Positions 1 to 6,001 of a stretch of 6,001 nucleotides of DNA are shown here, one piece after another. Position 1 is the stretch's first letter. Every line of letters begins with the position of its first letter. The DNA comes from Thermogutta sp. Its GTDB lineage: Bacteria > Planctomycetota > Planctomycetia > Pirellulales > Thermoguttaceae. Position numbers and translations under genes: made by a program. Below the pieces are notes generated by a model, which worked only from the letters and a program-made list of their open reading frames with translations, was not told where the DNA came from and searched no databases. Where the stretch lies: positions 1 through 6,001 of the forward strand of contig JAAZNR010000574.1 in assembly GCA_012798155.1 (NCBI GenBank). The letters run 5' to 3'.

Positions 1-1501
1 CAGGCTGTCCCTCGCTCTTTTCGGCGGGCGGTGTCTGCTCGGCCTCCTGCTGCTCGACCTCCTGCTGCTCGGCCTCCTTTTGCTCGGCCTGTTGCTTGGC
101 CTGCTCCTGATTGGCCTGTTGCTGCGGAGATTCCTGGGCAGCCTCGCTTGCCGGGGCCGATTCCGCCGGCATGGGGCTCCCTGCCGCCTCGGGGGGCGTA
201 CCGGGCGGCGTACCGGGCGGGGCGGCCTCTTGCGGTTGTTCCGGGGCGGTTTCGGGGGCCGGCGTCGGGGGCGACCCGGCATTGGGGGTCTCGGCCGCGG
301 GCGGCGCGGCGTTGGGGGTCTCGGTCGCGGGCGACTCGGCGGCGGCTTCGCCGCTTGCATCCCCCGGTTGCCCCCCCGCTTGCTGTGCCGGTTGCTGCGC
401 CGGTTGGGATTCACTCGGCTGCTCGCCGGGCGGCATGGCATCGGATTGCGTGGGAGTCGCTTGCCCCGCATCGTCTACCGGCGGCGCGGCGCTCTCGCCC
501 GATTGGGGCGGATTTGTCGGCGTCGAGGAAGACTCGCCTTCCGGGGTCGGCAGCGCCGGGCCGGCGGGGGCAGCGGCATCCGGCAAGGCGGCCGACGTCT
601 GCGGCGCAAGGAACAGCTCGTCCTTCCGCTCTTCGTACACCCGCCGCAGCTCCTCCTCTGAAATCGAGGCCCGCTCCAGCCACATCGTAACGTCCCCCTT
701 GAGGTACTCGAAGCGAACCTTCTCGGGGACCTTGAAACCGGGATCGGGGCTGTTCGGTTGAGGGAGTCGGGTCTTGTACTTCTCGAAGAACTCCCGCAAT
801 TGGGCGTCGCTGGGAGGCGTTACCTTGGCGGCGAACTTTTCGACGGGGATTTCCGCCAACTCCACGGACGCCTTGCGGTGAAGGCGGAGGAAATAGTCCC
901 ACCGCTGACCGGGGGTCTCCCCAGCGTAGCCCGGCAAAAATCGCCACGGGTCCACCCCGCTCAGTTCGGCGTAGCGGAGGGCCAGCAAGGCCAGGTTCAT
1001 GCCCGAAAACAGGGCATCTTCATCGACCCGTTGCCGGGCCATCAACTCCTGGAGGTCTTGCGGGGAGATGGCAATTCCCGTCGAGTTCAGCAGGTCCTGA
1101 ATATAGCGATTCACGGCGATATCCGAAATCGTCATGCCCGCCGCTTCGGCGTATCGGGCAAGGAGCCACAGACGCACGACCTGCTCCTCGGAAAGCTCCC
1201 CCAGCGTTTGACGGAACATGGCGATTTGCATGGGGTTGCCCCGGCGGCGCGACACGTAGTCTTGCAGGGCCTCCAAGAACCGCTGAACGGCGGCCTGGCC
1301 GCTCCAAAGGCCTTCCACCTGCTGCTCGGTGAGGCTGCCGAATCGCTCCGTCACGACGACGGTGGGATCGCCGGTCCCCTGAGTGGCCCCGAGATACTCG
1401 AGCAAGGCCGGAATGATCACGAAACTGATCATCGACATCAGGAATAAGCCGACCAGCAGGACCTTGGCGTTCTTGCGAAAGATTTTGAAGGGACTGGCCA
1501 T
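1..1501 (-). CDS. Membrane-anchored SurA/PpiD-like protein (putative peptidyl-prolyl isomerase/chaperone), C-terminus beyond window
   Basis: The frame is open from an ATG at 1501-1499 to the left edge, giving 500 residues with no stop; the end of the gene lies outside. The start MASPFKIFRKN is followed by one hydrophobic segment (about residues 14-34), so the protein is probably an inner-membrane anchored protein with the rest outside the cytoplasm. Residues about 90-180 are helical and resemble the SurA/PpiD N-terminal chaperone fold (ARYAEAAGMTISDIAVNRYI, then a stretch ending ALRYAELSGVDP). Two further segments, SDAQLREFFEKYK (231-243) and SEEELRRVYEERKDELF (281-297), match the linker helices usual in PpiD-type proteins. 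From about residue 300 to 500 the chain is low complexity, rich in Pro, Ala, Glu and Gln, ending in a Gln/Glu-rich probable coiled coil (459-489). No parvulin catalytic domain is visible in the window, so isomerase activity is inferred only. A possible ribosome site AGGAG lies at 1521-1517, 15 nt from the ATG, which is far. The gene is divergent from topA. Confidence 0.85.
   Translation of the reverse strand, partial: MASPFKIFRKNAKVLLVGLFLMSMISFVIIPALLEYLGATQGTGDPTVVVTERFGSLTEQQVEGLWSGQAAVQRFLEALQDYVSRRRGNPMQIAMFRQTLGELSEEQVVRLWLLARYAEAAGMTISDIAVNRYIQDLLNSTGIAISPQDLQELMARQRVDEDALFSGMNLALLALRYAELSGVDPWRFLPGYAGETPGQRWDYFLRLHRKASVELAEIPVEKFAAKVTPPSDAQLREFFEKYKTRLPQPNSPDPGFKVPEKVRFEYLKGDVTMWLERASISEEELRRVYEERKDELFLAPQTSAALPDAAAPAGPALPTPEGESSSTPTNPPQSGESAAPPVDDAGQATPTQSDAMPPGEQPSESQPAQQPAQQAGGQPGDASGEAAAESPATETPNAAPPAAETPNAGSPPTPAPETAPEQPQEAAPPGTPPGTPPEAAGSPMPAESAPASEAAQESPQQQANQEQAKQQAEQKEAEQQEVEQQEAEQTPPAEKSEGQP
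271..330 (-). repeat. 30-bp in-frame tandem repeat within the low-complexity segment
   Basis: Two adjacent 30-bp units (271-300 and 301-330) differ at only a few bases; both contain TTGGGGGTCTCGG on the plus strand. On the coding strand they give two ten-residue units, ATETPNAAPP and AAETPNAGSP (residues about 392-411). Because the period is a multiple of three, copy number can change without breaking the frame, which suggests the linker grew by slippage or unequal exchange. A similar short duplication, PGTPPGTPP, lies about 60 bp toward the 3' end of the gene. Confidence 0.75.
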
Positions 1502-1687
1502 AATGGGTTTGTTACGCTCCTGGTAGCGATTCGGCTGTTTCCGTGGGGATAAGAAAATCGTCCGCGAGAGGCATCCACCGTTGCGGGGGGAAGTCTTCCG
1601 CCTTGACACTTCATCCGAAAACCGCAATTGTAACGTTTGGGCGGCTCGCACCGAACCGGCCCCGTCCCCGACGAAAGCGGAACGGTC

Positions 1688-1715
1688 ATTCTAAATTGCT
1701 TTGCGGCAATTGCAA
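1688..1715 (-). promoter_or_regulatory. Putative sigma70-type promoter for the left gene
   Basis: On the minus strand TTGCAA (1715-1710) and TAGAAT (1693-1688) are separated by 16 bp. The -10 box matches five of six consensus bases and the -35 box four of six. The site is a local AT-rich island in GC-rich sequence and would start transcription near 1680, leaving a leader of about 180 nt before the ATG at 1501. Assignment is by consensus alone, and planctomycete promoters are not always well described by it. Confidence 0.35.
1694..1711. promoter_or_regulatory. Perfect inverted repeat AATTGC-N6-GCAATT, possible operator
   Basis: The arms AATTGC (1694-1699) and GCAATT (1706-1711) are exactly complementary around a 6-nt spacer. 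The palindrome falls between the two putative promoter hexamers of the left gene, overlapping the -35 box by two bases, a normal position for a repressor site. It could instead be a chance feature of the AT-rich island, or form a small hairpin in a transcript. No regulator gene is adjacent to support an operator. Confidence 0.3.
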
Positions 1716-1725
1716 ATGCCGACGT

Positions 1726-1759
1726 CCCCATGTTCGGGACGACCCCATGTTCGGGACGA
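1726..1759. repeat. Exact 17-bp direct repeat, two copies
   Basis: The unit CCCCATGTTCGGGACGA occurs at 1726-1742 and again immediately at 1743-1759 with no mismatch. It lies just upstream (relative to the minus-strand gene) of the putative promoter and just before the 59-bp repeat block. It could be a pair of protein-binding sites or the edge of a repeat-rich intergenic element. Confidence 0.85.
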
Positions 1760-1769
1760 CCGGGTGCGG

Positions 1770-1938
1770 AATGGTCGGGTGGCTGGGGCCGGAGAGAAGC
1801 GAGGCCCCCACTCGCCGCACAATGGCGTCTCGGTCGGGTGGCTGGGGTCCGAGCGAAGCGAGGCCCCCGGTCGCCCCGCAATGGCGTCTCAGTCGGGTGG
1901 CTGGGGTCCGAGCGAAGCGAGGCCCCCAGTGGGGGCGG
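1770..1938. repeat. 59-bp tandem repeat, three copies
   Basis: The core CGGGTGGCTGGGG starts at 1776, 1835 and 1894, exactly 59 bp apart. Copy 1 (1770-1820) is 51 bp, lacking an 8-bp block after AATGG. Copy 2 (1821-1879) and copy 3 (from 1880) both start AATGGCGTCTC and are nearly identical through GAAGCGAGGCCCCC; copy 3 then diverges. Each unit has GGGG and CCCC tracts about 16 nt apart, so it could fold as a hairpin. The words resemble a dispersed intergenic repeat I recall from planctomycete genomes, which is memory and not a search result. There are no CRISPR-like spacers, because the units abut. Confidence 0.85.
1922..1936. other. Short GC-only hairpin at the end of the repeat block
   Basis: GCCCCC (1922-1927) and GGGGGC (1931-1936) form a perfect 6-bp stem around a 3-nt loop. 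Neither strand has a T-run after it, so it does not look like an intrinsic terminator. It shares its C-tract with the third copy of the 59-bp repeat, so the two hairpins would compete in RNA. Confidence 0.4.
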
Positions 1939-2128
1939 AAGCCCATTTCAGCCGCGGCCGTCCCGATCTTCGGGGCGACCGCCGCCGAGGGGAGCGCAAG
2001 GCATCAAGACGTGAAGGCATGAGTCCGCCGACCGGTCGCGACCTGCGGCGGCCGGCTGAGACCGCGACATCGTTTCGTTCCGTTACCATTCCATCACCCC
2101 TTTCGAGTTTCGAGTTTCCGGCTCGACG

Positions 2129-2160
2129 CGAGCATATTCGAAAACGAGCATATTCGAAAA
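2129..2160. repeat. Exact 16-bp tandem repeat upstream of topA
   Basis: CGAGCATATTCGAAAA is present twice with no mismatch and no gap (2129-2144, 2145-2160), ending 11 bp before the topA ATG. It is AT-rich compared with the surroundings. It is preceded by two overlapping TTTCGAG copies (from 2101). The position suggests a promoter, leader or binding-site function for topA, but I cannot assign convincing -10 and -35 boxes here. Confidence 0.85.
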
Positions 2161-2171
2161 ACGGAATCGTC

Positions 2172-4922
2172 ATGGCGAAGAAACAATCGGGCACGCCGAG
2201 TCGGCTCGTCATCGTGGAATCCCCGGCCAAGGCTCGGACCATCAGCCGGTTTCTCGGCCCGGGATACCGGATCGAGGCCAGCATCGGTCACATCCGAGAC
2301 CTCCCGCAAGGCGCCAAGGAATGCCCCCCCGAGTACCGGGGACAACAGTGGGCGTACCTCGGCGTCAACGTGGACAACGATTTCGAGCCGATCTACGTCG
2401 TCCCCAAAGACAAGAAGAAGCAGGTCGGCAAACTCCAGGAGGCCGTGAAAAACGCCTCGGAACTGCTGCTGGCCACGGACGAAGACCGCGAAGGCGAAGC
2501 CATCAGTTGGCATTTGTGTCAGGTCTTGCGGCCGCGCGTGCCGGTCCGCCGGTTGGTCTTTCACGAGATTACGCGCGCGGCGATCTTGCAGGCCCTGGAG
2601 TCGCCGCGGGAAATCGACGAGAACCTGGTCCGGGCGCAAGAGGCGCGGAGAATCTTGGATCGGCTGTTCGGTTACGAGGTCTCGCCGCTCTTGTGGCGGA
2701 AGCTCCGGCGGGGACTTTCCGCCGGGCGGGTGCAAAGCGTCGCCGTGCGGCTGATCGTGGAGCGGGAGCGGCGGCGAATGGCTTTCGTCCGGGCCGCGTA
2801 TTGGGACATCGCGGCGATCTTGGCGACCGCCGCCGGGGAATCGTTCCCGGCCGTATCGATCTCCGTGGACGGACGCCGGATCGTCACCGGGCGCGACTTC
2901 GATCCCACGACCGGGAAACTCAAGGTCGCCGAGGGCGGCCGGCCGGCGCCGAACGTCATCCTGCTGGACGAGCCGTCGGCCCGGTCCGCGGCGGAGCGGG
3001 CGCGGCGGGCCGTTTGGAAGGTGCTTCAGGTCGAGGAAAAACCCTACGTCACCCGACCCTATCCGCCCTTCACCACCAGCACGCTCCAGCAGGAAGCCAA
3101 CCGCAAGTTCGGCTACACCGCGCGGACGACCATGCAGATCGCCCAGCGGCTCTACGAAAACGGCTACATCACGTACATGCGCACGGATTCCACGAGCCTG
3201 TCGCAGGAAGCGGTCGCCGCCGCTCGGCAAACCATCCGATCCCTCTATGGTGAGGCCTATCTCTCCTCGGCACCGCGGGTCTATGCCACGAAAGTCAAGA
3301 ATGCGCAGGAGGCGCACGAGGCCATCCGCCCGGCCGGGACCGAATTACGATTGCCCGAATCCCTCCGCGGCGAACTGTCTCCCGAGGAATTGCGGCTCTA
3401 CGACCTAATCTGGAAGCGGACGGTGGCCTGCCAGATGGCCGATGCCCGGGGACGGCGCCTTTCGGTCCTGATCGACGCCGACGGGGTGGTCTTTCAGGCC
3501 TCCGGCAAGCGGATCGAGTTTCCCGGCTATCTGCGGGTGTACGTGGAGGGCGCGGACGATCCGGAGGCCGAGTTGGCGGACCGCGAGACCGTCCTGCCGC
3601 AACTCCAACCGGGGCAGGAGTTGACGCCCCTGGAGGTCACGCCCAACGGGCACGAGACGCAGCCGCCGCCGCGTTATACGGAGGCGGCGCTGACGCGGGC
3701 CTTGGAGGAGATGGGCATCGGCCGGCCCAGCACCTACGCCTCCATCATCGACACGATCTTGGAGCGCGGATACGTCTTCAAGCGGGCGAACGCCCTGGTT
3801 CCCACCTGGACCGCCGTCACCGTGGTCCAGCTCATGGAGCAGCACTTGCCCTCCCTGATCGACTATATGTTCACTGCCGAGATGGAGGACGCCCTGGACG
3901 CCATCAGCCGCGGGGAACTCCTCTGGGTGGACTACTTGCGGCGGTTCTACTTCGGGAACGATCGACCGGGACTGAAGCCCCTGCTGGCCGGCAAGGTCGA
4001 GGAGATCGACGCAAGAGAGGCCTCCCGCGTATTCATCGGCCGGCCGCCGGGGGCGGGCGAGGATGATCCGGGCATCTGGGTCCGCGTGGGCAAATACGGC
4101 CCGTTCCTGGAATACGGCGAGCGACGCGGAAGCATTCCCGACGATCTGCCGCCCGACGAACTGACGCCGGAAAAGGCCCTGGAGTTGCTGGATCGCGCGG
4201 AGCAGGCCGAGCGACCGCTGTATTTTTGCCCCGCGACGGGAAAGCCCGTCTATGTGAAGACCGGCCGTTACGGCCCCTACGTTCAAAGGGGCGAGAGCGG
4301 GGGCGACGAGAAGCCGGAATACGTCTCGCTGCCCAAGAAGTTGCGGCCGGAGGAGGTCACGCCGGAGATCGCGCGGAAGCTGCTCGCGCTGCCCCGAACG
4401 CTGGGAACCCATCCGCAAAGCGGCGAGCCGGTGGTCGCGCAACTCGGGCGTTTCGGCCCTTATCTTCAGTGCGGGAGCGAGACGCGCTCCATTCCCGAGG
4501 ACGTCTCCGTGCTGGACATCACGCTGGAGCATGCCCTGGAGCTTTTGGCCCAGCCCAAGGGGACGCGGCGACGCATCGAGGCCCTGCGGGAGCTGGGTAC
4601 GTCTCCGGTGACGGGTCAGCCCGTGAAGTTGATGGCCGGCCGATACGGACCGTACGTCACCGACGGCGCCACCAACTGTTCGCTGCCCAAGTCCGTTTCG
4701 CCGGAGGAGGTGACGCTGGAGTCGGCCTTGTCTTGGCTGGCGGAAAAGGCGGCCCAGGGAGGCTCGCGGAGCGGCCGGCGAAAGACCGCGCGGAAGACCG
4801 CCGGCGGCGCCGCAACCCGCAAGGCCGCCTCCACCCGCAAGACCGCCAAAAAGACGAGCGTCAAGAAGACCGCCAAGAAGGCCCCCGCCAAGCGTTCGAG
4901 CAAGCGGGCCGAGGGGACGTGA
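2172..4922 (+). CDS. topA: DNA topoisomerase I (type IA)
   Basis: This 916-residue enzyme relaxes negatively supercoiled DNA by nicking one strand through a tyrosine-phosphate link, in the cytoplasm. The Toprim domain starts with LVIVESPAK (Glu16) and carries DEDREGE (103-109), the Mg-binding acidic triad. Other family motifs are FHEIT (130-134), GLSAGRVQS (181-189), the active site YITYMRTDST with catalytic Tyr335 and Arg337, HEAIRP (382-387) and GIGRPSTYA (515-523). The C-terminus has no CxxC zinc fingers. It has four topoisomerase C-terminal repeats, each with a G(K/R)(Y/F)GP(F/Y) core (from about 634, 683, 744 and 808), then a basic tail (863-916) rich in Lys, Arg, Ala and Thr. The frame is open far upstream, but MAKK at 2172 is chosen because homology begins at once after it; upstream residues encode the 59-bp repeat. 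Only a weak GGAA (2163-2166) precedes it. The length is slightly above E. coli TopA (865). Confidence 0.97.
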   Translation: MAKKQSGTPSRLVIVESPAKARTISRFLGPGYRIEASIGHIRDLPQGAKECPPEYRGQQWAYLGVNVDNDFEPIYVVPKDKKKQVGKLQEAVKNASELLLATDEDREGEAISWHLCQVLRPRVPVRRLVFHEITRAAILQALESPREIDENLVRAQEARRILDRLFGYEVSPLLWRKLRRGLSAGRVQSVAVRLIVERERRRMAFVRAAYWDIAAILATAAGESFPAVSISVDGRRIVTGRDFDPTTGKLKVAEGGRPAPNVILLDEPSARSAAERARRAVWKVLQVEEKPYVTRPYPPFTTSTLQQEANRKFGYTARTTMQIAQRLYENGYITYMRTDSTSLSQEAVAAARQTIRSLYGEAYLSSAPRVYATKVKNAQEAHEAIRPAGTELRLPESLRGELSPEELRLYDLIWKRTVACQMADARGRRLSVLIDADGVVFQASGKRIEFPGYLRVYVEGADDPEAELADRETVLPQLQPGQELTPLEVTPNGHETQPPPRYTEAALTRALEEMGIGRPSTYASIIDTILERGYVFKRANALVPTWTAVTVVQLMEQHLPSLIDYMFTAEMEDALDAISRGELLWVDYLRRFYFGNDRPGLKPLLAGKVEEIDAREASRVFIGRPPGAGEDDPGIWVRVGKYGPFLEYGERRGSIPDDLPPDELTPEKALELLDRAEQAERPLYFCPATGKPVYVKTGRYGPYVQRGESGGDEKPEYVSLPKKLRPEEVTPEIARKLLALPRTLGTHPQSGEPVVAQLGRFGPYLQCGSETRSIPEDVSVLDITLEHALELLAQPKGTRRRIEALRELGTSPVTGQPVKLMAGRYGPYVTDGATNCSLPKSVSPEEVTLESALSWLAEKAAQGGSRSGRRKTARKTAGGAATRKAASTRKTAKKTSVKKTAKKAPAKRSSKRAEGT

Positions 4923-5192
4923 AGCGTTCCGGCGGAGGCGAGGCGGCGGGCGAGACGGCAGGTGCTCGTCCGGTAGCCGTTTGCGCCGCGGCAAGCCGTG
5001 CACGAGTCGATCCCCCAGAAGTCCGCACAACGCTTAGCGGGCGCTTGACAATCGCGATTTCGCTGTTCAAGCTCATAGTCGTTGCCCTGCCGCTGAGGGG
5101 TTCGGGCGGGGAACGATAAGGCAAGAACTCCGTGAACGGTTACAGAACGTCGTGAAGGGTGTGTTCCTGTTTGGCTGGTGAAAGGGTAGGCA
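4923..5192. other. 270-bp gap after topA, no gene or clear terminator seen
   Basis: Between the topA stop and the next start I find no convincing gene. Small inverted repeats occur (for example AGCG-GG-CGCT near 5035-5045) but none has a long stem or T-tract, so no intrinsic terminator is called. A perfect TTGACA hexamer lies at 5045-5050, but no good -10 box follows at the usual 16-18 bp spacing. The gap is long enough for the downstream gene to have its own promoter, and the drop in GC begins around its right part. Confidence 0.6.
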
Positions 5193-6001
5193 ATGCGAAC
5201 CGTCCGTGAATCTTACGAACACAATTCACCGTCCGATGTCGCGGTTAATAGAAGGAGGGCTTTGGCGACCGGAGCCGGGCTTTTGGCACATCTGATCTTT
5301 TTTAGTGGGCGTAACGTGGAAGTGTGGGGCGCCGAAGCTGCTACCGAGGACAAGAAAAAGCCGGGGCGACCGTGGCTCGCATTCGCCGGTCGACACGCCT
5401 GGAACAACAGCCCGGAGGAGTTTGATCGGATGCTGGAGGCCATGGGCAGCGCCGAACGGGTGTCTCTCGCGCAAAGCCTTCGGATGCTCCCCGACATCCC
5501 GAAGGGCGATTTCGGAAGGTTCGGCCTGTTACCCTATAAAGCCTATCCGTCCGCTCAAACACCGAAAACGTATAATGACGTCCCTGCGGATGTTGTCTTG
5601 AAAGCCCTCGATGCGGAGGCGATTGACGGAGAACTGATTGCGCCGGAGTCGATCCGGAATCAATTTCTATGGGTTTCCAGCTCCGTATTCACATATCCTA
5701 CAAAATACGGCGTGTACTACCACGACATCCTGAAATGGGTTGCACGAAAATACGGCGTGGCCGATAAGGATATCAAATCGCTGGCCACTTTCGATTTGGA
5801 GCGAAAGATATTGGAGGTGTCCTTTATCCAGGTCTGGGACAAGCTGGATGAAAAGGGCCGTTTGCAAGTGCTCAATGCCATCGAGCAAGAGACCGGGACC
5901 ACGATCGAGCGAAAGCGCGCAATCGCCTGCCTTAGCGGGGCCGGCGCACTGGTCGCGCTAAGCGGGACTGTCGCTTTTACCGGCTTCGCTTTTTACACCA
6001 C
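5193..6001 (+). CDS. Tat-signal-like protein with YaaW/UPF0174-like region, C-terminus beyond window
   Basis: The frame runs from ATG 5193 to the right edge (269 residues, no stop). An in-frame TAG at 5187-5189 makes this the most upstream possible ATG; AAAGGG at 5181-5186 may serve as ribosome site. Residues 20-49 look like a twin-arginine signal: NRRRALATG, a hydrophobic stretch (about 23-39), and a possible AEA cleavage site at 47-49. Residues 60-170 match nothing I recognise. Residues about 172-235 (YYHDILKWVARKYGV, then FDLERKILEVSFIQVWDKLDEKGR) resemble the E. coli YaaW/UPF0174 family, grouped with ubiquinol-cytochrome c chaperones; the likeness is from memory. A Gly/Ala-rich hydrophobic segment follows (243-269), like a membrane hairpin, and is cut off. 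The function is unknown. GC content in hand-counted lines is 45-50 percent here (5701-5820) against about 68 percent in topA (4321-4380), suggesting a different origin. Being co-oriented with topA across 270 bp does not imply a shared role. Confidence 0.8.
   Translation, partial: MRTVRESYEHNSPSDVAVNRRRALATGAGLLAHLIFFSGRNVEVWGAEAATEDKKKPGRPWLAFAGRHAWNNSPEEFDRMLEAMGSAERVSLAQSLRMLPDIPKGDFGRFGLLPYKAYPSAQTPKTYNDVPADVVLKALDAEAIDGELIAPESIRNQFLWVSSSVFTYPTKYGVYYHDILKWVARKYGVADKDIKSLATFDLERKILEVSFIQVWDKLDEKGRLQVLNAIEQETGTTIERKRAIACLSGAGALVALSGTVAFTGFAFYT

Larger units (their letters stand above)
1502..2171. other. 670-bp divergent intergenic region with several repeat families
   Basis: This stretch lies between the starts of the left gene and topA. 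I find no convincing gene in it. The frames that stay open here run through the 59-bp repeat, and since 59 is not a multiple of three each frame simply reads the repeat in rotation (SGGWGPSEARPP, RVAGVRAKRGP, VGWLGSERSEAP). Contents from left to right are: a putative minus-strand promoter and inverted repeat (1688-1715), an exact 17-bp direct repeat (1726-1759), a 59-bp repeat in three copies (1770-1938), a GC hairpin (1922-1936), short TTTCGAG repeats (2101-2114), and an exact 16-bp tandem repeat (2129-2160). Both flanking genes must be driven from here. Confidence 0.8.

Noticed and set aside
31..947. Long open frames on the plus strand and in another minus frame over the left gene
   Set aside because: They are shadows of the GC-rich low-complexity coding region; only the minus frame from 1501 gives a membrane anchor and a recognisable chaperone-like pattern.
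1603..1633. TTGACA with ATTGTA at 18 bp as a plus-strand promoter
   Set aside because: The -10 match is poor and it lies about 540 bp before topA with no gene in between; not strong enough to call.
1770..1938. CRISPR array or integron attC (59-base element)
   Set aside because: The repeats abut without variable spacers, and no attC core sites or integrase are visible; the 59-bp length is a coincidence.
1543..2022. Open frames across the intergenic repeat on both strands, and the upstream extension of the topA frame to 1701
   Set aside because: They translate the 59-bp repeat in three rotating frames and have no recognisable protein features; TopA homology begins at 2172.
2094..5030. Long antisense and alternate-frame open stretches over topA
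   Set aside because: GC-rich codon bias keeps them open; topA matches its family along the whole length in its own frame.
5045..5079. Perfect TTGACA hexamer as a promoter for the right-hand gene
   Set aside because: The bases at 16-18 bp spacing (CAAGCT region) do not resemble a -10 box; the best candidate CATAGT is 23 bp away.
4919..5122. Small ORF starting at GTG overlapping the topA stop (GTGA) and running about 66 codons, with a short hydrophobic stretch
   Set aside because: The overlap looks like translational coupling, but this frame is open for 700 bp inside topA already, so openness is no evidence, and the peptide resembles nothing I know.

Overview
The window is GC-rich bacterial chromosome with three genes: two divergent genes at the left and one more at the right. 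The sequence best fits a planctomycete, at moderate confidence. The left gene has the N-terminal pattern MASPFKIFRKN followed by a membrane anchor and SurA/PpiD-like helices. The intergenic region carries GGGTGGCTGGGG...GAAGCGAGGCCCCC repeat words that I recall from planctomycete genomes, though I could not search for them here. Shine-Dalgarno sequences are weak throughout.

Layout. Positions 1-1501 (minus strand) hold the first 500 codons of a membrane-anchored, SurA/PpiD-like protein, cut by the left window edge. It carries a very long Pro/Ala/Gln/Glu low-complexity insert. Positions 1502-2171 are a 670-bp divergent intergenic region. It contains a possible minus-strand promoter with an inverted repeat, an exact 17-bp direct repeat, a three-copy 59-bp tandem repeat and an exact 16-bp tandem repeat just before the next start codon. 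Positions 2172-4922 (plus strand) are a complete topA, DNA topoisomerase I of type IA, 916 aa. It has four C-terminal GRYGPY repeats instead of zinc fingers and ends in a Lys/Ala/Thr histone-H1-like tail. Positions 4923-5192 appear non-coding, with no clear terminator. Positions 5193-6001 (plus strand) begin a gene cut by the right edge. It has a Tat-like signal and a region resembling the E. coli YaaW/UPF0174 family, and its base composition is visibly less GC-rich than topA.

I see no evidence that the three genes form a pathway. The left gene would act in extracytoplasmic protein folding, topA is a housekeeping supercoiling enzyme, and the right gene is uncharacterised and possibly acquired. 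I see no CRISPR array, tRNA, rRNA, transposase or recognisable defence system. The most interesting items are the repeat-laden divergent region and the signal-bearing YaaW-like protein.
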